Of a stretch of 64,000 nt of DNA, positions 54,727-63,901 are shown piece after piece (positions within the stretch are counted from its first letter, which is position 1; every line of letters begins with the position of its first letter). The notes under the pieces were generated by a model. The model was not told where the DNA came from. It saw only the letters and a program-made list of their open reading frames with translations, and ran no database searches. This DNA is from Symsagittifera roscoffensis (taxonomy: Eukaryota > Xenacoelomorpha > Acoela > Convolutidae). The translations under genes were made by a program, and so were the position numbers. The stretch spans positions 67,866,727 to 67,930,726 of the forward strand of contig NC_087063.1 in assembly GCF_963678635.1 (NCBI RefSeq). Direction: 5' to 3'.

Positions 54727-55779
54727 ATGGCAGACAGGTTCTGGAAATCCATGCCCGCGGCCCTAAAGAAGCCTACTCTCGATGAGCTATACAGACGCCT
54801 GAGGGACCTGGATTATACCCGAATAGACGAGAGAATGGCGGTAATGCTGAATGCCATCCTCCAACTGGAAGAACAGGGTGAGTGCAGGGAGTCTGCGACG
54901 GAGGCTGTCTTGATGATCGGCTACACCACCGAGGGAATATCAAATCAGGAACAGACCAGATGGTTGTCTTGGAATGTGGATGGAGGAGTAAGGGGTTTTG
55001 ATTTGGCAAGAAATCCTGGCCTGAGTAACAACACCGAATATGGCGCAGGAGAATTCCCACTACCAACTAGGCCATCAGCAAGATCCACAGGCCAGAGCTC
55101 GAGTAAGGTGCCATCGATGACGCGAGCACAACAGACGACTGAGGCATATCCGGATCTTGGTGTTCTAAAGAAAGAGCTCGAGAAGACGCAGAAGGAAAGG
55201 AATAAGGTGAACCTCGATCGGGATCAGGCAAAGCTGGATCGGGAGAAGGTTCAGCTGGAGAGGGACCAGGCGGTCAACGAACGAGATCAGACTCTGAGGT
55301 TGCTTGAGATGCTAAAGGCTGAACATCAGCAGGAACTAAGGGTGCGGGAGAATGCCGCGAATCGTGATCAACTGAAGTCGGAGTTGGAGAGAATAGAACA
55401 ACGACAACGCGAACTTGATGCACAGAAGGGAGCCAGGCCAAAGGAGCGAGTGGTTACCAGCTCGAGGCCAGAGTCACGCATGGAAGTGGATGAAGCCCCC
55501 AGGGCAAGAGGACGGTTCAACCTTGACCGCGAGGCCCGAGAACACATGAGTGAAGGGTTGGAAGTCTGGATACCGAATGAAGCAACGTCCTCCTTGCGTA
55601 GCTTAGAGACGCAACCCATACGCCCACTGATGGATGTGGTACTGCCGGGATATACCCCAACCTCGACCTCGAGTGACAGTCAGGTGAGCGGCGGCTCATC
55701 GCGTCTGAAAGAGCTGGGCGAGAAATTGCGGCAGAAAAGTCGTGAAAGTTCGGCAAGACCGGAGCTTCCCCCAACTTGA
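54727..55779 (+). CDS. Coiled-coil ORF of unknown function, 350 aa
   Basis: Start chosen as the first in-frame ATG (MADRFWKSMPAAL). The N-terminal 80 residues look helical. A Ser/Pro/Gly-rich linker is followed, around residues 150-230, by a highly charged coiled coil with repeated DRDQAKLDREKVQLERDQ-like units. The C-terminal third is low-complexity (Ser, Pro, Arg). I do not recognise a family. It ends at TGA 55777-55779, and the next ORF continues in exactly the same frame without another stop, so the two may form one long protein by readthrough, or the TGA may be a mutation in this copy. Confidence 0.7.
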   Translation: MADRFWKSMPAALKKPTLDELYRRLRDLDYTRIDERMAVMLNAILQLEEQGECRESATEAVLMIGYTTEGISNQEQTRWLSWNVDGGVRGFDLARNPGLSNNTEYGAGEFPLPTRPSARSTGQSSSKVPSMTRAQQTTEAYPDLGVLKKELEKTQKERNKVNLDRDQAKLDREKVQLERDQAVNERDQTLRLLEMLKAEHQQELRVRENAANRDQLKSELERIEQRQRELDAQKGARPKERVVTSSRPESRMEVDEAPRARGRFNLDREAREHMSEGLEVWIPNEATSSLRSLETQPIRPLMDVVLPGYTPTSTSSDSQVSGGSSRLKELGEKLRQKSRESSARPELPPT

Positions 55780-58700
55780 AGGGAACAGCCGGTCAGGAGC
55801 GTCGTGATCTCGAGTTATAAGAAAAACACAGAGAAGAGGTACCACAGGCACAATCGGCTGGATTGGAATGCGGAGCAGAAAGCCAGGAGGGACTGCTTTC
55901 ATGATGCAGCCTGGGTGGAATATCTTGCGCCACCCCGTGTGCCAGAAGGCGCGGTCCACCTAATCATAGGGGACAGCCTGGTGCGGGTGTTGACCCGGAT
56001 CCAATCGCACTGGCAGACAGGAATCTTGAGTTTCGCTGGAGCTGCCACGCCACAGGTGTTGGCAACGCTTGAGATGCTAGGGATGACTAAAGTGTACACG
56101 GTGACCCTGATGATCGGGACGAATGATGTATCAAGGGGAGAAGCGAGGAAAATAACGAGGCTGCACGACAAGATGAGCTGCCTTCTTGAGGAGCTGAGGA
56201 TCCAGATGGACCCCATCCTGTTGACAGTATGTACTGTCCCTTATAACATGAAGTTCGATCAGCACGCCTTGGAGATGAACGAGAAGGTGCGGAGCCTAAA
56301 CAGGGTGATCCGAGAAATCCACCGGAAGAGTGTGCTCCCTGTCGGACTGTTGGACGTGGCGGAGCGCATGGAGCAAGCGGGATTCCCTGAGGACACCTCC
56401 AATGATGGAATCCACTTCGATAGACCAAGGGGAGCAGAGTGGCTGAATGACATCTTTCAAGGACACATAAATACGCTAGAGGCGGATCTGCTAGAGACGG
56501 CCCAATTCACATTAGGGCCACCTCCGAACATACCATTCCTTGCCTCGAGAGCCTTGTCTGGTCGCTTAGGACCGAGGGTCGACACTAGAGACAGCTCGAG
56601 GAGCGACCAAGCCAGATTGCCGAGTGCCACGCCAATGGAGTCTGAGGAGGTGACGTCATCAACGCCTCCAGGCTCGGCAATATCCTCAGTGGTAGTGGCA
56701 GAAAGCAAGCGGGAAAAGAGGCCTATGGAGACCGCTCGCTTGAGATATCCAGAGAAGGTGAAAGGACTGGACCTAGAGGGTTTGGAATGCAGGCGAGAAT
56801 TGTGGGAGACTCTGGGTATTGAACGAGTGTCGCACGAAGACTTAAACAGACATCATTGCGTGGACTGGTTGAAAGCTCATGAGGCGCATTTCTCGAGAAC
56901 AAAACTGATGGAGACCGCGGACCTGACCGGAATTCCCACGAAAGCGATCATGGGACCCATCAACTACAGACCTCTCAAGCTGCTGGGGAGTCCTGGACTC
57001 ATAGCAGAACCCCCCAAACACCGAACGAGCATCGCCAGGATCAGGTTGGCGACCCCTGCACAGTTGAGGGTGGTGGACAAGCTGCTGAATCCGGGGGGAA
57101 TGGAATTGCCAGATGCCGCTTACGAAGGCTCGAAATTGGCGGAAGATCCCAGGTACGGGAAGCCCTGTGGGAGCACCCAGCTGGCCAAAACCTTGGCAGT
57201 TTACGATAGAGCAGATCCAGCTGCTGCGAGGGTAGTCATTGTGGCGGGATCAGACTTCGAAGGAACGTCACCTAAGTTGTTCTGGCCGGAGACTCTGATA
57301 TACTCTTTGCCAGGAGCCGAACTAAACCAGATGTTAACTCTAGTGGTGGCAATAAAGTCGGAGATGCCATGTGAGCCTGAGCTGCTATTGTTTGCAGGAA
57401 TGAATGATCATCTGCACGCGACGGGACTTCTTGAGCAGCTGAAGGGCAATGAACCGACATCGATGAAGATATGGGAAGCGGTCTTGATCCTAATAGCAGA
57501 GGGAAACGAATGGCGGATTCTAACGGCAGCCCCCAATCGGGAATTGGAGCCATCGAACCTGAGGCTCCGCAAGCCAGAATTGGCAGCGGCATGGGCGGAC
57601 ATATCTCATGCACTGAGGGGCTTTTACGGCTTAGAAGACATCCTGATCGTATTGGACGAGGTGCTCTTGCTAGAGATATCGAACTTTGCCAGGCAACTCA
57701 AGTTCAGCCCAGTCATCGGGGATGATCACCCGGCGATAAACCAATTGACGGCCAGCTTGTGGTTTCGGAGCATGGAGGTGAAGATCACAGGTTCCACCGG
57801 CAAGTGTAGAGGTCCGAGCAACGAGAGAAAAAATGTGGCCGACACGGAGAAACAATTAGAGTCGATGAAATATCGTCTGACGCAAGAGAATGGCTGGTGG
57901 CCATTTTTGACACCAAGGCTGGAGAACGCCACGAATAAGACGAGGGAGGAAGCACCACCCCTCGTGAAACAAGTCTGGAGTTTTCTGGAGAAACAACTGG
58001 AGCTGGCCGAAGGAAGAGAGATGACGGTGGCTAGATTTGTCTCGGCCGCCAATGAAGTGACGATTGGAGGGTTCTGGAGAGAGCACGCCGAGGGTGAGCT
58101 GAGGACTAGAAGGGATCATGAGATTCTTAAGTTCTTGAGTCCTTGCTGGGGGAAAGAATTCATGGCAGGAATGTTCGGCACCACAGCGACTATCTTTGGA
58201 GCCTTCGTGCAGGAGATACTGGGCATGCCCATCAGCCTGCTCTTGGCTTTATATCTGGTCTACCCCAGATATTTGTTCAACATGGGCCCAGCGTACATGT
58301 TTAGTCGAGGAGTAGAGACACTTCGGGTTGATGGGTATCTGGCACTAGTACTCTTGACCCATGGGGAATTGGTGTCGTTTCATCGATTGATGGAATATGG
58401 GGAGCCCCTGTCAATGGGGAAAGTCCACTCGAGTATCGAAACCTACTCCTACAAGTGTGCCGCGGGGTTGAAGACGTTGTTAGTGCAATACCTCATGATG
58501 CAGAATCGGCACATGACGGGTGAAGAGAAGAACCCAAAATCGAGAGAAGAATGGAAGAAGATGAATGGAGGGATGCCTCTGTTGACGGACCTGTGCCTGG
58601 CAATGAGGTCGGACCCGATGGGGATAATCCGGGGTCTAGAGGAGGTGGTAACCTGCATTTACGGTCCAGCAGTAACGTACGCATTCCCAGATCCCCTGGT

Positions 58701-61700
58701 AACAACGTATCGTTACTCTGTAACGCACTTGAGTCTTATCAGCGTACTGGATGGGACGGCGCTCAATTGGTGTCAGCAGGAGCTGCTCAGGGCACAAATG
58801 AGCAATACGGTACTCTTTGGAAAAGTGAAAGATGCCGAGTTGATAGTGTGCAACTTCAGGGGACAGATGCAATGTAGAATGGGAGGCAAACGCGAGGGCC
58901 CCATCGAGACATATCCCAAGTTCTGGAACTTGAACCCACTGACAGCAGACGGAAGAGAGATCTTGAGGATTCCTGCTTGGAAGGAAAGCTTTGCACTGGT
59001 TAAGAGGGAGCTGGAGGCCATAATGGAGAAAGAAATCCTGCCAGCCACCATGCCTGAGTTCCCTATAGTTAGGAGGATGACCTTGGGAATGAACAGCCCC
59101 TTGGTAGTTCCATTCATAATGGCGAGGATGACAACGGAGGAAATGCAGAAGTACTTCACTGATGGCTGGGACCCCCTGTTCGTCGGCTATACGGCGGCGG
59201 TTTACTTCCACACTAGCGAGGCGAAAATAAATTCGTGGACGACACAAGCAAAAAAGATGAGAGGCTCGCAGCCCCCCGGATATGAGGTGCGAAAGGTCTT
59301 GAGAGCTCTTGAGCAGGAGGGACTTGAGAATATGCTACCAATATGGGATGATGGCAGGATGATCATGATGGAGGGGCATGTTGCGTTGGTGGACGACATG
59401 AAATTCGCAACAAGAAAGTATAGGGCACCCTATGGCTTAGAACAGGTGGAAATGAGACAGGAGGGAAAAGAACTGGATGCTGCAGGTCAACTGTACGTGG
59501 CCCTGACGGAGTACAAGAGATTGGATCCGGCAACACCATCACCACTGTCAGTGGATACACCTGGAGACAAGAGGAGTGGACCCGTGGAGGACCGGTTCAA
59601 AAGAATTCTCGAGAGAAGAAGAAATGAGTCAGAAGAAGAGAGTATGGATGAAACTCTCAGCGAAGCCGGTGAGGACATGGAAGTGGGGAATACGCCTGAA
59701 CCGAGACCATCAGGGGAGGAGCTCACCACTCAAGAGCTGTTGAAAGACTTGAGCGAGGAGAATTGGGCAGATACTGCCACTCCACCTCTGATCCCGTCTC
59801 CTCGGAAGAATCTGGAATTGCCATTGGCGAGCGAGACCTCCAATATGGGGATGATACTCTTGAGCTCGGAGAAAACGGAAAAGAATACTTTCGAAGGAAA
59901 TAGGGACATGTTCCTGGGGTCTCTGAAGGACGATGCTTGGCAGGAGTTCTTGAAGGAATTCAACCAAGAAGTGGGCAGCGAGACGACGCTGGACAAATTC
60001 AAGGAGGAACTGTGGGACACAGTTGTGAAGTTTGGAGAACCGCTTCTGATAGGAACGGGCGTGGATGAGAAGGCGAGAAAAGAGCTGCTGAACAAACTGA
60101 TAGAGCTGAGGAATTCACGATCGAAGACTAGAGAAGAAAAATGTGAAGACAGCTCTACTCTGAAACAAAAAACTGTAGATAAAATAGTTGATGATACAAA
60201 AGGGGATAAGGTTGGGACTAGTAATATGATTAAAAGTACTAATATCCTTAAGGCTCGAGCAGGGGGGAGGCAAGAGTTGGAAGGGTTGGAGATAGACAGA
60301 GAGGTCGAATCAGTGATGATAACCACAACACCCTCAAGCAGAGATGTGAAGACTCGCAAGAGGAAGAGAGAAGTGGAGGGATTGGGTAGTCCTTCAGTGG
60401 ATACTGTCTCGGAAGGAAACTTAAGAGAGACGGCGCCCATGGTTTTGGCTCGATGCAAGACGGCGGCATACAAGAGCAACACGGAGCTCAGAAGAGCACT
60501 CGAAGTAGAGAGGGAAATAGAGGCTTCCACCAGTTCGACATCGGAGGAAGACTTCAAGCCCCAGAAGGTAAAAGTGAAGAGAGGTTCAACGAACGGGCAG
60601 ACATGGGAGGTGGATGTCGGCAAGGAATGGGTATCGAAGGCACACCAGGCCACGGGGAAGCAAGTGACGAGTGATCCACTGGAGAGGAACAAGACGAGGA
60701 ACACCTCCCGGCCATGGTGGGTGGCCCTCGAGACATTGAAGGAAATGGAAGACTGCTTGAAGAAGTTGGACAGTGGAGTAGCTCGCAAACGACGCAATTG
60801 GGCCACCCAGCAAAAGGCTGAGGTTAACAAGATAGAATTGGCGAATCAGCTGAAGAGGTCCTGGCAGAACCTGTTGAAGGATCATTTTGAAGAGGCAATG
60901 AGGACACCCTCATCAGCACCGCCATTGATGGCGAATCCCTTCGTTAGAACCGCAGGACAATTGATGTTCACCTGGAGTCTGGTGGGAATAGAGTTGGAGA
61001 CATTGACCTCGTATGACAGGTTGAAGTTGGGAAGCAAGAAGCTAGATGTGTATCAAGCACTGATGCAACACGTGGCCAGGGATAATTCAGGCTTGAGCCT
61101 GGCTAGGAGGAAGGATGCCACATGTTTCTTGAGATGGATAATGTCAATGATGTCTGACAGCACCATCTTGGCGTGCCACCAAAGAGCAAGCGGAAGTAAA
61201 ACCGTGGAAAAAAGAGTCTCAACGATCATCTTAAACGTATATCAGAGTACTGGAGTAGAAAAGGAAGATGGTTCCAGACTATCCCTAGAGAACCACAGAA
61301 AGCTGGACGAGGTACGGAGATTTTATAATAAAAAGTTCGAAGAAGAACATGATGTCCACCGTAACCTGGCCTCGCCAGAGCAGTACTCGAAACTCAGTGA
61401 GAAGGGGGAATACCAATACGTGTCGGGAGTGATGGGAATAGCCTACAACCCCTTCTTAGACTCAGAAACTGGAGGTGCTCACAGGAACCACGAGGTAGCG
61501 GAGCTACTGAAGTTTTGGACAGAAAGAATAGTGGAAATAGACGCGGTGGAGAAAGAGAGGCCGAGCCTGGGCCTGATTCTTGAGAAAACACCAGAAGTGG
61601 TGAGCATACCGCGCTCGAACAAGAGAGTTGAAGTGAACATGGGTGATGGCAATGGCTTGTTGATCACGAACTTGGGAGTGGTATGGAAGTTACTAAGACC

Positions 61701-61794
61701 CTCCTGGTGCCCACATCCCCACGCGAGTCTGATCGAGGAAACCACCGAGCGAGTGAGGTTAGCCCAACGGAAGATGAAGATTTGGCAAAGTTGA
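55780..61794 (+). CDS. Very large ORF, about 2004 codons, with N-terminal SGNH hydrolase and second SGNH-like domain
   Basis: The frame is open directly after the TGA of the preceding ORF; no ATG precedes the first domain. Domain 1 (about 55950-56480) is an SGNH/GDSL hydrolase: IIGDSL with Ser at 55975, MIGTNDV with Asn at 56122, and DGIHFD with Asp 56404 and His 56413, so the catalytic set is intact. Such enzymes are serine esterases or lipases. Domain 2 (about 57230-57780) repeats the order with changes: VAGSDF at 57241, FAGMNDH at 57391 and GDDHPA at 57718; probably SGNH-like but altered. The remaining 1300 residues are unassigned: a hydrophobic stretch near 58200-58290 (ILGMPISLLLALYLV), an acidic Ser/Thr/Glu region (59500-60250), and basic clusters such as KTRKRKRE near 60350. 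An antisense 366-codon ORF here is a shadow. Confidence 0.8.
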   Translation, partial: REQPVRSVVISSYKKNTEKRYHRHNRLDWNAEQKARRDCFHDAAWVEYLAPPRVPEGAVHLIIGDSLVRVLTRIQSHWQTGILSFAGAATPQVLATLEMLGMTKVYTVTLMIGTNDVSRGEARKITRLHDKMSCLLEELRIQMDPILLTVCTVPYNMKFDQHALEMNEKVRSLNRVIREIHRKSVLPVGLLDVAERMEQAGFPEDTSNDGIHFDRPRGAEWLNDIFQGHINTLEADLLETAQFTLGPPPNIPFLASRALSGRLGPRVDTRDSSRSDQARLPSATPMESEEVTSSTPPGSAISSVVVAESKREKRPMETARLRYPEKVKGLDLEGLECRRELWETLGIERVSHEDLNRHHCVDWLKAHEAHFSRTKLMETADLTGIPTKAIMGPINYRPLKLLGSPGLIAEPPKHRTSIARIRLATPAQLRVVDKLLNPGGMELPDAAYEGSKLAEDPRYGKPCGSTQLAKTLAVYDRADPAAARVVIVAGSDFEGTSPKLFWPETLIYSLPGAELNQMLTLVVAIKSEMPCEPELLLFAGMNDHLHATGLLEQLKGNEPTSMKIWEAVLILIAEGNEWRILTAAPNRELEPSNLRLRKPELAAAWADISHALRGFYGLEDILIVLDEVLLLEISNFARQLKFSPVIGDDHPAINQLTASLWFRSMEVKITGSTGKCRGPSNERKNVADTEKQLESMKYRLTQENGWWPFLTPRLENATNKTREEAPPLVKQVWSFLEKQLELAEGREMTVARFVSAANEVTIGGFWREHAEGELRTRRDHEILKFLSPCWGKEFMAGMFGTTATIFGAFVQEILGMPISLLLALYLVYPRYLFNMGPAYMFSRGVETLRVDGYLALVLLTHGELVSFHRLMEYGEPLSMGKVHSSIETYSYKCAAGLKTLLVQYLMMQNRHMTGEEKNPKSREEWKKMNGGMPLLTDLCLAMRSDPMGIIRGLEEVVTCIYGPAVTYAFPDPLVTTYRYSVTHLSLISVLDGTALNWCQQELLRAQMSNTVLFGKVKDAELIVCNFRGQMQCRMGGKREGPIETYPKFWNLNPLTADGREILRIPAWKESFALVKRELEAIMEKEILPATMPEFPIVRRMTLGMNSPLVVPFIMARMTTEEMQKYFTDGWDPLFVGYTAAVYFHTSEAKINSWTTQAKKMRGSQPPGYEVRKVLRALEQEGLENMLPIWDDGRMIMMEGHVALVDDMKFATRKYRAPYGLEQVEMRQEGKELDAAGQLYVALTEYKRLDPATPSPLSVDTPGDKRSGPVEDRFKRILERRRNESEEESMDETLSEAGEDMEVGNTPEPRPSGEELTTQELLKDLSEENWADTATPPLIPSPRKNLELPLASETSNMGMILLSSEKTEKNTFEGNRDMFLGSLKDDAWQEFLKEFNQEVGSETTLDKFKEELWDTVVKFGEPLLIGTGVDEKARKELLNKLIELRNSRSKTREEKCEDSSTLKQKTVDKIVDDTKGDKVGTSNMIKSTNILKARAGGRQELEGLEIDREVESVMITTTPSSRDVKTRKRKREVEGLGSPSVDTVSEGNLRETAPMVLARCKTAAYKSNTELRRALEVEREIEASTSSTSEEDFKPQKVKVKRGSTNGQTWEVDVGKEWVSKAHQATGKQVTSDPLERNKTRNTSRPWWVALETLKEMEDCLKKLDSGVARKRRNWATQQKAEVNKIELANQLKRSWQNLLKDHFEEAMRTPSSAPPLMANPFVRTAGQLMFTWSLVGIELETLTSYDRLKLGSKKLDVYQALMQHVARDNSGLSLARRKDATCFLRWIMSMMSDSTILACHQRASGSKTVEKRVSTIILNVYQSTGVEKEDGSRLSLENHRKLDEVRRFYNKKFEEEHDVHRNLASPEQYSKLSEKGEYQYVSGVMGIAYNPFLDSETGGAHRNHEVAELLKFWTERIVEIDAVEKERPSLGLILEKTPEVVSIPRSNKRVEVNMGDGNGLLITNLGVVWKLLRPSWCPHPHASLIEETTERVRLAQRKMKIWQS

Positions 61795-63473
61795 GTGTGG
61801 TGCACAAACTAATCTTACCTCAGATGCAGGAGTCAGGAGGAAAGACGAACAATCTCGGGTCAGCAAAGAAGATGGAGCCGGGCAGCTGTCTGGATTCGAC
61901 ATGTGGGAATGGAGAGCACACCTGCGATGGTCGATCATGTGTCAGGATACTGTCCTTTCAAAAAGAATATCTGGTTACTTGGTTTGAAGACATCACGGAA
62001 AGGGAGAAAAGTGAAGTGCAAATAGTTGCGGAGTGTTACGCGAGAACTACGGTGAATATAGCGACAGCTCTCGGATTCTTCTCGAGAATGTGTAGTCTGC
62101 AGTCACTGGAGAGGCTAGAGTCTGAACACCATTTAGTGACGGCGTTGAGCGTAGAATCATGGCCTGGGGTGTTGCAGGTGACTCAAAAACACATCCGGAG
62201 CTGGAAGGTTGGTCTCGAGGCGGAAATGGGGTTTCCCATGAGCGAAGCTTATGGCCTGCCATTGAACGCAAAATCCCTGATAGGGTCAATGATGGCCAAC
62301 TTGTGCGGAAGCCACTACCCACTGCACATGGCGATGATGAAAGCATCCAGCCAGAGAGTATTGGTGGATAAGGCCTTCTCAGTGCCCAAGTGTGTGAGGT
62401 TGGCTCGGGTATCGCATCACTCGCACAAGTTGTTGAGGAAAATCAGAGGGACAGTACCGAAAGAGTTGAGAGATGACTTGAGTGAAATCTGGGGAGAAGA
62501 GCTTTTGAAGTTGGAAAGTGAGAACACAAGCGATCACGAGAGACAAAACAAGATCGGAAAACCTGTGGGGGGTGCTCCAAACATGGAAGAGAACGACACG
62601 ATGCATGAGAAAATGATAGAGCTTGAGCCTCTCTTAGAAGCCTCGGGAGAGCGTAACCTCAGGAGCATTGAGATCACCCATGGAGAATGCCCATGCCACT
62701 GTTTGGCACAAACGGTGTGGTATCCAGATCACAAGAACCTCTGCCTGGTGTGGGATATGGAAGAAATTCGGTCGATCGGATTACCGGATCACCGGCAGAA
62801 GGTGACGCTCTTAGTAGTGAGTACGATGCTGGCTCTGAGATGGATAGAAGAGAACATAACGAAGTATCGGGAAGTGAAGACGCCAACGGCTGAGTCAATA
62901 TATGCGATAGACTATAGCAGGAGACTCGAGTTGTTTGAGACTGCATGCAAAGTATTCGCCATACCAACGGAAGTCAGACACGTATGGAGCCGTTTGAGGT
63001 ACTTTCCATGGTTTCGAGCGACACTGACGTCTTGGTTATACATGACAACGAAAGATCACATGAGAAAGCATCAAAAGGAGTATCGACAGCTCCAGGCCGA
63101 GATTGGGCCGGAAGCTTTCAAGAGACCCCTGTTAACCCATCGAAATGCGATCACGACAGGATGGAAGAGAGTGGGTAAAATGTCTAGAGACAATACCAAA
63201 GCGAGGGAATCGATACTGGAGGAGGACTTGGCGAAGAACGTGAGCTTGAGCTTGCACAACTCCTTTTGTTTGAACCGGGAATCTAGGGTGAAGGCACTAC
63301 CCAACCAGGCAAAGAGGTTGCAGGAGCAAAGGGAATGGATGCGATCCTATGAACAGCTGAAGGCTTGGGAGGAGATCGTGATTAGCTCCGATGATGAAGA
63401 AGAACTGTTGAGACAGTTTGCCGTGTCTAGTACTTCAGGGTGCGGCACCTCCAAGGCGAAGAGTGCGAGATGA
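61683..63473 (+). CDS. ORF of unknown function, 596 aa, with SUMO-interaction-like tail
   Basis: Starts at an ATG at 61683 and overlaps the end of the previous ORF by 112 nt in the -1 frame. A Cys-rich patch (CLDSTCGNGEHTCDGRSC, about residues 69-86) could bind metal. The middle is mixed helical with a Cys-His cluster (HGECPCHCLAQ near 62680). The C-terminal part is Arg/Lys-rich and ends with IVISSDDEEELL, a hydrophobic core followed by Ser and acidic residues, as in SUMO-interaction motifs. No signal peptide or membrane anchor, so it is not a typical env. Family not recognised. Confidence 0.7.
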   Translation: MEVTKTLLVPTSPRESDRGNHRASEVSPTEDEDLAKLSVVHKLILPQMQESGGKTNNLGSAKKMEPGSCLDSTCGNGEHTCDGRSCVRILSFQKEYLVTWFEDITEREKSEVQIVAECYARTTVNIATALGFFSRMCSLQSLERLESEHHLVTALSVESWPGVLQVTQKHIRSWKVGLEAEMGFPMSEAYGLPLNAKSLIGSMMANLCGSHYPLHMAMMKASSQRVLVDKAFSVPKCVRLARVSHHSHKLLRKIRGTVPKELRDDLSEIWGEELLKLESENTSDHERQNKIGKPVGGAPNMEENDTMHEKMIELEPLLEASGERNLRSIEITHGECPCHCLAQTVWYPDHKNLCLVWDMEEIRSIGLPDHRQKVTLLVVSTMLALRWIEENITKYREVKTPTAESIYAIDYSRRLELFETACKVFAIPTEVRHVWSRLRYFPWFRATLTSWLYMTTKDHMRKHQKEYRQLQAEIGPEAFKRPLLTHRNAITTGWKRVGKMSRDNTKARESILEEDLAKNVSLSLHNSFCLNRESRVKALPNQAKRLQEQREWMRSYEQLKAWEEIVISSDDEEELLRQFAVSSTSGCGTSKAKSAR

Positions 63474-63901
63474 GCTGATGGTTCGAATGGATCTTGAGTC
63501 TTGAGAGGGAAGGGGGGCTTGAGTGTGGATCCGGGTGAAACCTTGGGTCACGAAAAAGAAATTTTAACGAATCAGATGTTGTTATTAATATGCTATATTT
63601 ACTACATAAATCAAAATGCTGCATGACAATTTCCTGATTGCATGGGACAAAAGAAATTTTAAATAATTGGCTTGAAAAGCGAGAACTCAAGGGTGCAGGT
63701 GTGTGCAGATTTTGATTGCTGTTTAGCGATAGTGTGAAAATTTTACATGGCCGTGAATTTTGGGGTGTAGATAAGCTTAAGTCTGTTGCAAACTTCTGTA
63801 AATGACCACTGGCACTGTACTTTGAGCAACACTCGTTTTTTTGGGACTCACTGGCAGACGACAACACGCGATGAGGACATCGATCTTGAGTCCGGGGAGT
63901 A
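63474..63901 (+). other. 3' non-coding region of the giant element
   Basis: No ORF. A purine-rich stretch GAGAGGGAAGGGGGG lies at about 63503-63518, and a shorter one (GGGGAGTA) abuts the LTR start at 63902. The latter position is where a polypurine tract for plus-strand priming is expected, but it is short and weak. Confidence 0.45.

Noticed and set aside
55804-56075. A later start codon for the giant ORF (first in-frame Met near 56075)
   Set aside because: It would delete the GDS block of an otherwise complete SGNH domain. Readthrough from the preceding in-frame ORF, or a mutated stop, explains the missing ATG better.
59730-60830. 366-aa minus-strand ORF
   Set aside because: Antisense shadow of the giant SGNH ORF in a Ser/Glu-rich segment. 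The sense frame has continuous coding and domain logic, and the antisense product is Ser/Leu-rich low complexity.
61683-63473. Envelope-type gene at the end of the element
   Set aside because: No signal peptide, no furin-like site, no C-terminal membrane anchor; the protein is charged and ends in an acidic motif.
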